Assembly: GCA_030562195.1 (NCBI GenBank)
Contig: JAUJPP010000007.1
Span: 23,805,769 to 23,869,768 of the forward strand
Origin: Nipponacmea schrenckii
Lineage: Eukaryota > Mollusca > Gastropoda > Lottiidae
DNA length: 64,000 nt
Direction of reading: 5' to 3'
Made by a program: the position numbers and the translations under genes
Part shown: piece after piece, positions 13,101 through 22,805 of the stretch
Position numbering within the stretch: the first letter of the stretch is position 1
How the letters are laid out: each line of letters starts with the position of its first letter
The notes under the pieces: model-generated
Seen by the model: only the letters and a program-made list of their open reading frames with translations
What the model was told of the DNA's origin: nothing
Database searches by the model: none

Positions 13101-16100
13101 TGTGCATATTATTAAGTCTTGATAGATTTCAGTAGATTTGATAGATTGGAAGTTTTGAAAGATTTGAAGTTCAAAAATATTTTGCACGTACAAAATAATA
13201 TAGTATTCTCAAAAGGAAGATTTAAATGTAATCTCCGACAGTTTGCTTTCAGTCCAACAAAATGTCTGATTTTCAATTAATAGTACTTTTATAATAGCTT
13301 TTAGGAATTGCGTTAAGAACTCCATTAAGTTCCTTCTGACATGAAAACTTTTATACTGTAGGTTATATCTAAGTGTGAAAATTTAGGAAAAGGAAAAGGG
13401 AAATATCATTATGTAACAGCTGATATGAAAGATATGAAATCCACGAAATTGGTTGTGAAGGTATGATCATATTATATTATTTTTATGTAAAAGGGTTGAA
13501 GTAACAGAAGGTCTGTTAAGGACTTAAATGTATACTGCCTATAAAATTGAAATTTTGTGCTCATCAGTAGACTGAAATAACTCATTAAATCCGTAAGCCT
13601 GTTTTGAAACCTGTTTATAAGCCTTTTTCAATAATCATTTTTAGTTTAATGGATATATTGTGTTCTATAAGTCCCAACTGATGAATATTTTAGATTTTGA
13701 GATTTTAAAATTTTTCTTTAAAGGGATAATAGGTCAGAATAAATATAAAATTTGAAGATTTTAAACTTGGTCAATAAGAGCTCTATTCATCAGCAAATAT
13801 ACCTGCTACTATTAATGACATAAAAATATAAATAAATCTCAAAAAAAAAACTAAGTAATTATCCATAAAGATGCATTTGAGTATTGAAAAATGCTTAATA
13901 ATTTGATTAAGTGTGTTTCAAAAATGAGAGATTTATGACACCAGGTAAGTTCACTGGAGAATATAAACTCATATTGACCATTCTTGAGAACTAAAATCTT
14001 ATGTCCATGCTAAGATGCAGCATCCCTTGAACAAATTGAAGTATAAAAGCCCATATGGTATTCCTTGTAGTATTGGAGAGACACTTGAGACAGACACACG
14101 TCATATTCTTAAATTGCTTTCATGGAAATGAACATATTATGATTAATCATTAGTTGTATGTCTTCAATTACTATTTATTCTAGCTCAGATCAAACTGTTA
14201 TACTCTTTGGAATGCTTAAAAATACCCCTTAATAAGCAGAAAGAGTTTGTTGGATAACACTGAAAAGTTTTATTTTGACAGGAAGCTATCAAAAAGTTAG
14301 GTGGAATAGACATTCTAGTATTAAATCATATATTAGAAGTGCCTCTAGGAGAATGGTTAGGAACAGAGAAGAATTTTACTATGTTAGATGACATCATGGA
14401 AGTGAATTTTAAAGCTTACATACATCTTACCTCTCATTCGTTAGCAGAACTAGAGAAAAATAAGGGCAGCATTATTGTTGTCAATTCTCTTGCAGGTAAG
14501 GCTGTTTGGATTTTAATGGTGGGTCAGTCCAGAAATCTGCATAATAAATTTGACTCAGGAACACCTTTGTGATTGATATCATTTCCCATGATCTGAATGA
14601 TAGACAGGACCATGTCTTTGTGTATTTGGCCTGATTCTGACCCATGTAAAATAGAGAGTTTATTGTTTGTTTTCGAAATGTTTTTTTTTTTTTTTTTTCG
14701 ATTTTTCCACACCTTCCTGCTCTTAAACTACAGTAGTTGCAGCAACCATTCAACTTTCCTAGACCTTCTGTAGTGGCAAAAAAGTTAATGAATATAAATT
14801 ACAACATTTTTGTGTGCCACAGTGCAACATTTGCAAAAAACAGTTTTTCGGCTCTAGAAGGCGCAATTTTAGCCCGATTTTCATCGGGTTTTCATTTTCA
14901 GAATCTACATACAATATCCGATAGGATAGCAGTTAACAAAATTCGAATTTCGAAAATTTGTAGCAGACAATCTTTTGCCGTATTTTTGAATTTTTTTACC
15001 ATTTTTTAAATTTCTGTCCGATTAAGTTCCAATTTTAGGTGCTAAGAGAGACAATAAATCTAAACAAAATGACATTGTCAAATATTTTGCGCCACTTCCG
15101 GTTTACGCTCAAAAAGGGTTCAAACTTTAAATCTCAGATTTTCGGTCTACTTCCGGTCTAATTGTCATGGGTCATTGAAACTTGTGTTGAAAAAAACTGG
15201 CCGATTTAAAAAAAAAATCCAGACCGAAAGTTATACTTTAGCCGCCATCTTGAAATTTACTTGTTTGTAAAACTCGAAATAGGACCTCTACGGTAAGAGC
15301 GATTTGCGTGATGTTTATTTTTCTGGAAAGCTTAGTTGATTGCGAAAAAAACATTCCGAACCGATTTTTGATTTTCGCTTTTGCATTTTTGCAACATCCG
15401 GTTGAATTTTTTCCAAGTTTGGGGGCTTATTTCTCGTGACCTTGACCTTTGGTGACCGTGACCTTTAGTAGGTCAAATGTCATTGACCTTGGCTATCAGT
15501 TGATACTTTGACCTCTGACGTCTACTTCCAGTTTTATAGCTGCCCGAAAACAGCAAAATTCGCAACTTTGGGCTGCTCTAGAGCGTGACCTAATTAATTT
15601 AGAGTGATATTTTTTTCAGATTCTTAAGTTGTTTTTTGTCCTCTTTCCAATGACATATAACAAAAGTTTGTAAAATGAAAATTTGAATATAACAAGTACA
15701 TTTTGCTTTGTTTACGTTTTTATGAAATGTATGTGTGTATATTGCGTGATCTATTGGATGTACAGACTTCAAATTTGTACTGTTAATATACATTTTAAAT
15801 GTGATTAGTTTCACGCTAAACATAATGAGATGGGCATGGCACATCTGCGTAAATTTCTAATTTACCCTTTATATCGATCAGCGAATTACGCCTGTCGGAA
15901 ATAGCGTTTTTAAAAAAGTACTTTGCACACAGATAACTCATTGCTTTGGCTAGTTTATCCCAGAAAATATGATGATTCGGCCTGTTTGTTGCAATTTCTC
16001 GACAATAGCAAACCGGTTGATTTTTTTCGAATTTTTGAAGCTTATTTCTAGTGACCTTCAGTAGGTCAAATATCATTGACCTTGTTTATCAGTTAATACT

Positions 16101-17673
16101 TTGACATTTGACCTCCGACGTCCACTTCCGGTTTTATAGCTGCCTGAAAACAGCAATATTCACAACTTTGGACTGCTCTAGAGCGTGACCTAATTAATTT
16201 AGAGGGTTATTTTTTTCAGATTTTTAAGGCACTTTTTGTCCACTTTCCAGCAATGTATAACAAAAGTTTTTAAAATTAAAATTTAATTTTTGCACTTTTA
16301 AAATTAAAGTACATTTTGCTTTTTTGAAATGTATTTGTGCATATCTCGTGATCTATTAGATGTACAAGCTTCAAATTTGTACCGTTAATATATATTTTGA
16401 CTTTTATTAGATTTACGCAAAAACAAATCAGATGGGCGTGGCACATCTGGGTAAACTTTCAATTTAGCATTTATATTGGTCAGCGAATTACGTCAGTATG
16501 AAATAACATTTTTCCAAAAAATTCTTCGCACACAGATACCTCGTTGCTTTGGCCATATGCTCCCAGAAAATCAGATGTTTTGGCCTGTCTGTTGCAATTT
16601 TGCGACGTTTGCAAAGTCCCACTCTGTGCCACGTGTGGCTCTAGTTATTATTATTATTTTTATTAGAAGATTGGTGTTCAAACTCTGAAATTGGATAAAA
16701 GGTAATTAGATTGTCAAAACCATGAATTTTAGTGTAACTCATGTGATAGTGAAAAATAACAATACTTTAACTGTCTAAGACCTTCAGGGATTATCTTTAC
16801 TTTCATTTTTCAGGCAAATTTGGAATACCTTTTGTATCAGCTTATTCTGCATCGAAATTTGCTTTAGAGGGATTTTTTATTGCGTTACGACAAGAGTTGA
16901 AGATGAGAAACTGTGATATATCTATTACTTCATGTATTTTAGGACTTATAGGTGAGGTTTTGTTCTTTAACTTTGAATTTTGATTTCAAATATTTGTTAG
17001 TAAGCGTTGAAAATGGTCAATTTAATAACTGGTTACTATGGCAAGTAGGTATTTTGTTATGGTCAAATAGGAATGGAAATATTATCCCGGCACCTCTTCT
17101 GTCCTTAGTCTGTCTGGCCTGTGAATCTAATGAAAACCACAGCTTTTTTTGGATTTCTATAAGATTTTGTATGTAGGATTATTCCAAATGCCAATTTGGG
17201 TAAAAGTGTATAATGGGAGTTCCAGCCCATAAAATACTAAAGACATGTTAAAAATGCATTGTGAACTCAAAAGAGGGCAGGTAGTATAGCTTGTAAAATG
17301 TTGGATGAGTTCAAATCTGAGCACTATCAGTCAAATCTTTATAGAGTTACAGCCCTTGATATATTGGAAAACAATTTCTTTACAGGTGTATAAGTTTGTT
17401 GCAATTTATATTTTATATGTTTGTTGGTTTTGTTTTTCAGGAACAGACAATGCATTAAGCAAGTTAGGAGATTTTGGTTTAACAAGAGTGGTGCGCCTTG
17501 TAAAATCAGCTCAACCTTCAGATGCAGCCCTGGCTATTGTAAAAGGTGGTGCCGTCAGGGCGCGTGAAATTTACTTTCCATTTCTAATATTTCCTAGCTT
17601 TATTTTACGTGACTGGTTTCCAGGAGCTATTGACTTAATGCTATCGTATGTTCATACACCAGACCATTATTAA
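10179..17673 (+). CDS. HSD11B1L: 11-beta-hydroxysteroid dehydrogenase 1-like SDR oxidoreductase, complete, six exons
   Basis: Coding exons: 10179-10251, 12435-12565, 13362-13460, 14282-14495, 16814-16951 and 17441-17673. They join in phase with GT/AG borders to give 295 aa, close to the ~290 aa of vertebrate 11-beta-HSD1. The product should be an NADP(H)-dependent short-chain dehydrogenase acting on hydroxysteroid or other carbonyl substrates. Residues 1-20 (two Lys, then a hydrophobic stretch ending GYWYI) look like the single N-terminal anchor that holds the family in the ER membrane with the catalytic domain in the lumen. The cofactor motif TGASTGIG is at 35-42, an NHI segment at 116-118, N143 in MEVNF, S170 in VNSLAG, and YSASK at 183-187. 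The tetrad Asn143-Ser170-Tyr183-Lys187 falls at the same residue numbers as in human 11-beta-HSD1. The start is the first in-frame Met before the anchor. Substrate cannot be read from sequence, and the choice between HSD11B1 and HSD11B1L is uncertain. Introns 1 and 4 contain an unclassified repeat family. Confidence 0.93.
10690..11870 (-). mobile_element. Fragment of unclassified repeat family F in intron 1 of the HSD11B1-like gene
   Basis: Read on the minus strand, this resembles the middle of the plus-strand copies at 14690-16650 and 46443-48180. It has the same CGGTAAGAGCGATT-type block, AAAAATCGGTTT, the AGGTCA-rich segment (on this strand TGACCTTGACCTTTGGTGACC appears in reverse at 11252-11275) and the CTTCCAGTTTTATAGC block. 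It is diverged and has no clear ends, so it is an old or partial copy. I see no coding region. Confidence 0.55.
12660..12905. mobile_element. Fold-back MITE-like element, copy 1 (HSD11B1-like intron 2)
   Basis: The left arm near 12718-12765 contains CATTTCAGTTAGGGT and AAACATTCATCAAA. The right arm near 12825-12880 contains TTGATGAATGTTCAAG, ACCCTGTCAT and TTAACTGAAATGACTGA, which is the inverted complement with small indels. The same arms occur at 17702-18033. No open frame is present, so it is probably a non-autonomous fold-back element. Confidence 0.65.
13725..14110 (+). repeat. Dispersed repeat R2, copy 2 (HSD11B1-like intron 3)
   Basis: Same landmark order as 7860-8200 (inverted) and 21540-21905. 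This copy carries AAACTTGGTCAATAAGAGCT, ATTGAAAAATGCTTAATAA and GACACCAGGTAAGTTCACTG. It lies wholly inside an intron. Confidence 0.65.
14690..16650 (+). mobile_element. Unclassified repeat family F, long copy in intron 4 of the HSD11B1-like gene
   Basis: Collinear with 46443-48180. Both begin with a poly-T tract followed by TCGA, then GACCTTCTGTAGTGGCAA or its variant, a GGCTCTAGAA segment, ATTTTCATCGGGTTT-like sequence, a CTACGGTAAGAGCGA block, TGACCTTGACCTTTGGTGACC, CTTCCGGTTTTATAGCTGCC and GAGCGTGACCTAATTAATTT. Both end with GCAAAGTCCCACTCTGTGCC and then GGCTCTAGT. A segment of about 600 bp is internally duplicated (compare 15425-15620 with 16035-16225). No transposase or reverse transcriptase frame is visible, so it is either non-autonomous or too decayed. 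Confidence 0.65.
17275..17345 (+). mobile_element. Possible tRNA-derived SINE head in HSD11B1-like intron 5
   Basis: GGTAGTATAGCTTGTAAAAT resembles a Pol III A box (TAGTATAGCTTG). About 30 bp later GAGTTCAAATCTGAGC resembles a B box. The sequence then runs into CACTATCAG. The spacing fits a tRNA-derived SINE, but the body is short and the tail is not defined. Confidence 0.35.
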
Positions 17674-17690
17674 TGGCGTCAGGGCAAACT

Positions 17691-17696
17691 AATAAA
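17691..17696 (+). promoter_or_regulatory. Candidate polyadenylation signal AATAAA
   Basis: AATAAA begins 18 nt after the stop codon of the HSD11B1-like gene. Use of this hexamer would give a very short 3' UTR. Further AATAAA hexamers occur near 18455 and 19324, so the true site is undecided. Confidence 0.3.
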
Positions 17697-17701
17697 ACTT
17701 T

Positions 17702-18033
17702 AGATCAAACTTTCGTTCATTTTTATCATTAACTTTTCTTTTTAATTTAGTCACTTCAGTTAAGGTTAACCATGGAGCTTTTGAACATTTGTTGAAAGTA
17801 ACCTTTTGACCTTACCTGCTCACGTGAACAAAAGACACTTGCGAGAAGCATAGACACTGAAAATGTCTTTAGTTTGTGACAAAATACTGGATCGCTAGAA
17901 AGGGCAGAAATCTGATTTGTCAAAAACGGCAGGTCAATTGGACGAACTTCAAAAGCACCTTCGTTAGACCTTATTAAAGTGGCTATTAATTTAGAAATAA
18001 GGGCAAATTAAAAAATGGAACAAAGTTTGGTCT
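17702..18033. mobile_element. Fold-back MITE-like element, copy 2, directly after the HSD11B1-like stop codon
   Basis: The outer ends are inverted repeats: AGATCAAACTTTCGTTC at the left, against the complement of AAAAAATGGAACAAAGTTTG GTCT at the right. The inner left arm has CACTTCAGTTAAGGT and TTTTGAACATTTGTTGAAAG. The element starts 28 nt after the stop codon, so it is probably transcribed as part of the 3' UTR unless the early AATAAA is used. Confidence 0.65.
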
Positions 18034-20400
18034 AATTTTTGATTGGGCTGATATCATGAAAGTGCTCAGAAAATGGAAGGATTTTATTAAATTTATCAGG
18101 GTTTATATTCGCTAGGAAATTAATGAAAAGCAATTTGAAGATTTCAAGAGAGTGGACTTACTACGTACATACTAATGATAATTAATATTCTACAATGCTC
18201 ATGATTTGGTTTTATTCACTAAAATTTATTTTCAAACTTCAAGGAAAGTATTTGATGTCGGGATGAGATATTTTTAATTGAATTTTGTCTTAGCTATCGC
18301 GAAAATATGTAATTTCAAAAACTGAATTGTTATGATGCGTTCTTGTTTGTGAGCAATTTCCTACAATCCTATTCATCTAAATAGTATTAATATTGTACAA
18401 ATTATTAATCCCTTTTTATTTATTATCACAGAGATTAAACCTTTATATTGCTGAATAAATTATCATAATTTATTATTATAACTTGTATCAAATGTGATAT
18501 TCATTTCTTAAATACCTCAATTCAAATTTTGTTATATCTAAAAATTGCCAAATGTATCTCGATATTAGTTTATGAAGATGTTTTTCTTTTTATTTAAAAA
18601 AATTGAAATGAATATCTAAGAATTTTGTTATATATGTATTTTGTACAGATTTTATCATCTACATTATGACACCTTTAAATGAAAGCAATTTAACCAAATA
18701 TAGCGTTGAAAGTGGCTAGTTTAACACTGTTAAAAGTTTTTAGACTTACATGTAATCACTTAAGCTTGTAATGAACAGAATATTTCATTGGCTGAATATC
18801 TAGAATCTTTCACCTAACAGTTTTGGCATCATGGTTTGTGAGACTCACAGAAGAAAAAACATGAAAGAAAGCATCAAGTTTTGTATGTCAATCAAACTGA
18901 TATTTTAGTCAGTTTATATGAAAGTTTATCAAAACTCTGAAGAAAATGGCTTTGAGCACTTCTATTTATGCAAATATCAGGGATTTGGATAACATCGAAT
19001 AAGAATGATAGCTCTATGTTCAGATATATATTTGCTCATTTTTTTTTCTTTTCACCCATTTTTAAATTTGATTTTTTGAAAAACATTGTGTTTTAAGATT
19101 ATTACCAAAAGCAATGGTAACAAGTTCTTCTTTGTGAAACAAATGGCAATTTATTTTTTATTGTGCTGATTTAAAAATTTCATTTGCATTGTGGAAATTT
19201 AGAAAAGACCTGTGTTATTTAAATACATGACACATTATGTTAAATTATTCAAATGGGAAGTAACCTTGTGTTTATATTTTTAAACTTTTTGTTGTACGCT
19301 ACCTCTATCTGAACTAATTTTAATAAAAATTAATTTGCATATTGTTTCCTTGCTCTTACATAAGAAACATCCACACTGGTCAAGCAAACTCTGCTTGCTT
19401 CTGGGGAACAATTAATTGTTCATATGATTGTCAAATAGTTCTCAAGCATATGAAGAATTTGATTTTTTTGTTGATAAACTAGTGGGAGGAGCCTAGCTGT
19501 GCTATAACTAGGTTTAATAAGTGTTTATTACATAATTTACTCTGTAAATGCATAGAGAGAGAGGAGAGTGATTGAAGTTGTCTGTACTGGCAATTTTTGA
19601 CATCACACCACCCTCAACACATATAACAATAATTACTACATGATCAAAACTTAACTGTTTTCTAGAATAGGTTATGGAAGTAGTCACGAGTAACTACATG
19701 ATCAAAACTTAACTGTTTTCTAGAATAGGTTATGGAAGTAGTCACGAGTAACTAGTCTTAAGTTTACATTTATTTATGATATCATGCCTAGTCTTAGTGT
19801 CCAGACATATTTTATGTTAGATTTTCTGCTACACAAATGCATGGCCAGTTCCTCTCCTTGCTTGCAGATCTTTGTCTAACAGATATGAATAAATACCAGA
19901 CAAATCTTCCAAAGCTTTAGGTAAATAGCTTGGACATTTGAAGCTAAGACATGGCAAATGTTAGTGATAAATTTGCAACATAGTATTGAACACAACTAAC
20001 AAACAACTAATTTGTATTCGTATCACAAGGTTCTTTTGGGAGGAAAAAAAATCAGTCTATTCTTAAATAATTTATTAATATTTGTATATGAATAGAAGTG
20101 ATATGTTAAATGGAATATAGAAATTAATAAATAAAATAAATCCTGTATATATCAATTATAACATTATATAATATTTCTGTTTTATAAATATAGAATGTAT
20201 TTGAAATGTTGTTACACAGTAAGTCTCTGCAAATCACACAAATGAAAAGGAAGCTTAAGATTTCCCTAAAGCATTTTATCAACAAGAATATAACATACAC
20301 AGTTAAGTCAAAGTATATACAATAGCCATGTGTATCTATCTGAAAATAAGTGTGTAGAAAAAAACAAAATAACTCTAAAACGGACATGACATAAAAAAAA
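18034..20400. other. Region between the convergent HSD11B1-like and CALML4-like genes
   Basis: AT-rich DNA, probably including the 3' UTR of one or both genes because they are convergently oriented. I see no further exon. A perfect 58-bp tandem duplication is listed separately. TTTATT at 20071-20076 reads AATAAA on the minus strand and could serve the CALML4-like gene. Confidence 0.45.
19635..19750. repeat. Perfect tandem duplication of 58 bp
   Basis: The unit beginning ACTACATGATCAAAACTTAA and ending GTCACGAGTA occurs twice in direct succession (19635-19692 and 19693-19750) without a mismatch. It is either a very recent duplication or an assembly artefact. Confidence 0.95.
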
Positions 20401-20404
20401 ATAT

Positions 20405-20715
20405 TAGAGTAGCAGAAGATCTTAAATATAGAATCATCTAGTTACACTAGTAATTGTGTGAAAATATTCTGTAAGTAATTATGGTGATGGCTTCAATAAT
20501 CTTGTGATCAACATAAAAAAATGTGATTTAATTCATAGCTTTTGATAATTAGCATGTCCAAAAAAAAAAAATGAAAAAAATATACACTCTATATAAATAC
20601 AATTAAGAGTTGCAGGAGACCTTAATTATAGAACCATCTAGTGAAACAAGTAATTATGTGAATATATTCTGTAAGTAATTACGGCGAACAGCTTCAGTAA
20701 TCTAGTTAACCAAAA
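20405..20715. repeat. Diverged direct duplication in the CALML4-like 3' region
   Basis: Two ~110-bp copies about 200 bp apart (20405-20515 and 20605-20712) share TTAGAGT(A/T)GCAG, ATAGAA(T/C)CATCTAGT, AAGTAATTATGTGAA, TATTCTGTAAGTAATTA and GGCTTCA(A/G)TAATCT. The second copy ends 7-10 bp from the stop codon of the minus-strand gene, so the duplicated segment is the proximal 3' UTR. Confidence 0.8.
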
Positions 20716-20721
20716 ACAACT

Positions 20722-22234
20722 TTAGTAATCTGGGGAAGGAGTTAATAAGGCATCGAGAAATTGTTTATAATTTACTTGTCCACCATTAACACCGGTTTCT
20801 CTAAACAAAGCATCCACTGTAAAAAAAAGGAAAAAAGAAATAAATCACATGAATAATACCAGCCAAGGCTTTCTTGACTCAATTTATGCAATGATGAGAT
20901 CAAAATTTAGTAGTATAAAAAGCAAAATAAATTCAATATACCTTCATTTCTGCTCAGTTTTTCACCAGTGTTCATCAAAATATGTTTTACTTCAGCTGTA
21001 CTGATTGAACCCTGTTTATGACTATCTTGTGCTTTAAATCCAGCAAGTAACTCTTTTTCACAATTTTCTATTTTGGAATGCTCATGTAATATATCTAGAA
21101 ATGATGAGAATTCTATTCTTCCATCAGCTGTAACAAAAATAACCCAAAAAATCAAATCATGGACCCGCAAACAGCAAGAGTGCAACTAGTTGAGACATGG
21201 ATTGCTAAAAGTCATCTTTCATAACAAAAGCTTTAGCATTTGTTAAAGTATTGATATAAATGTTTCAATCAAGAGATAGTTAACCCATCCCATATAAATG
21301 CATGTTCATCTATTTCAGTACCAAAGCTCTTCCAAAACTAGAAGATTTAAATTCCACCATACCTGCAACATGTTTTTGAAAATATTTGGCTAGTTCTACT
21401 TTTGTTGGACTATAAGCTAATGATCTCATAATTACTGATAAGTCTTTTTCATTGTTTACAAAACCTTTCCTGGCATGGAAATTGAAACATTCCTTGAACT
21501 CTAAAAAAATAAATATAAATATGATTTACATTTCTAACAAACCAAGAAACTCGACTTTCCACTTTCAAAAAATACTGTATCATAGAATGAACATAAAATT
21601 CCAAAAATTTAAACTTGGCCAACAAGAGCACATATTCATCAGTAGATAAACCTGTAGCCGAATAACTTAACATAATTCGATAAATCCAAAACAAATTCAA
21701 TTTATTAACTCTCCATAAAAATCCAATTAAGTTTTGAAAAACATTGATTTAGATTTTTCAATAATTTTTTTTTTTTAGTTTTCCAAGTTACGACGCCAAG
21801 TAAGTTGATTAGATCTAGTTGAATAATAAAATATACTGATATTGACCCTTCTTTAGATCTTACATTTCATGTCCATTCATCACCTTAATGGCACGATATT
21901 TGACAAATTAAAATTTCCATGCTATGAACAAGAGTATTCTCCAATAAAAATTGGTGGCATTGATAATAAATATGCTTTCCTCATTCAATGTGTCATCTCG
22001 TATATTTGAGTGAATTTGAGTGTTTAGTCTTTTTCAGACCCTTTTTTTTGCCACAAAACTTTAATCTTAACATACCGTCTATCTCTTTCTGGTTGAAATA
22101 CCTCGTCTGAAAGTGAAAACATAATCAACATTTAAGTCACAAAATTCAGCGATCTGCAAGTATTTATAAAGAACTCAAGTTTTGGGTAGATTTCACAGTA
22201 AACAATTTTTAAGAACCAAAATTTTACCCACCAT
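20722..22234 (-). CDS. CALML4: Calmodulin-like protein, CALML4-type, complete, five exons
   Basis: Exons in transcript order are 22234-22232 (the ATG only), 22106-22076, 21500-21363, 21127-20942 and 20816-20722. They give 150 aa, against about 153 aa for human CALML4. It begins MTRYFNQKEIDEFKECF, which aligns with the CALML4 N-terminus. The intron falls directly after the ATG (ATG then GTGGGT), as in calmodulin genes. Four EF-hand units are present in order, but their calcium loops are degenerate. Loop 1 (around HARKGFVNNEKD) and loop 2 (around AADGRIEFSSF) lack the Asp/Asn/Glu set. Loop 3 (DSHKQGSISTAE) keeps Asp1, Gly6 and Glu12 only. Loop 4 (ETGVNGGQVNYK) is incomplete. Weak or no calcium binding is inferred. 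Vertebrate CALML4 is known as a light chain of myosin-7b in microvillar adhesion, and a similar light-chain role here is inference. Confidence 0.9.
21540..21905 (+). repeat. Dispersed repeat R2, copy 3 (CALML4-like intron)
   Basis: Lies between exons 2 and 3 of the minus-strand CALML4-like gene. It shares ATGAACATAAAATTCC, TTTAAACTTGGCCAA, ATTCATCAGTAGATAAACC, CGACGCCAAGTAAGTTGATT and CATTTCATGTCCATTC with the other copies. Confidence 0.65.
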
Positions 22235-22805
22235 TTTGAAAAACGTCTGAACACAGTTAATGTCACACTAAGATGGATACATTAAAAAAAAATCATTAAA
22301 TTGTTATTGCTGTTATACAGTCAGAAAACGAAAATATTGCAATAAAAATAAATAAAACGACGTTTCAAGCTACAGTGATTAGCATCTAGCAAATCTTTCT
22401 AATGACAGAGAGTACTTTTACAATTTCAATATTGTAATTAGGAAATGTTTCTGCATGGAAATTCTAGCGAAATAAGGTACTGCGAGTGGTCACATCTCGA
22501 ATCGTTTTTGTTATAATTATGTAATTCATAAATCAATTTTTCAATTTGTACGACTCCATTGCTTGGGTCGATTAAATAACTCCATGGCCGATACTCCCCA
22601 GTTAAAGGTTTTGGGAGTGTCGAGCAGAAGCAATTAAAATAGGGCGTTGTTTTCTACAAACAGTTCTTCTATAGATACGGACATTAATTTTTGACTTTGG
22701 CTTTTTATTATAAATTAAAATCTTTTATTTTGAATTAGAAACTTCAATTTTCACCAAGATAAAATCTAGTTTTCAGCTTGGTGAAATTTTGTCGATAATC
22801 TTGTA
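22235..22805. other. Probable promoter side of the CALML4-like gene
   Basis: Upstream of the minus-strand ATG. I see no other gene. The first non-coding exon and the promoter must lie here or further right, but no TATA box or initiator is convincing. Confidence 0.3.

Noticed and set aside
14339..14572. Open frame extending past the exon 4 donor of the HSD11B1-like gene
   Set aside because: The consensus donor GTAAGG at 14496 and the in-phase YSASK exon at 16814 show that the extension is intron.
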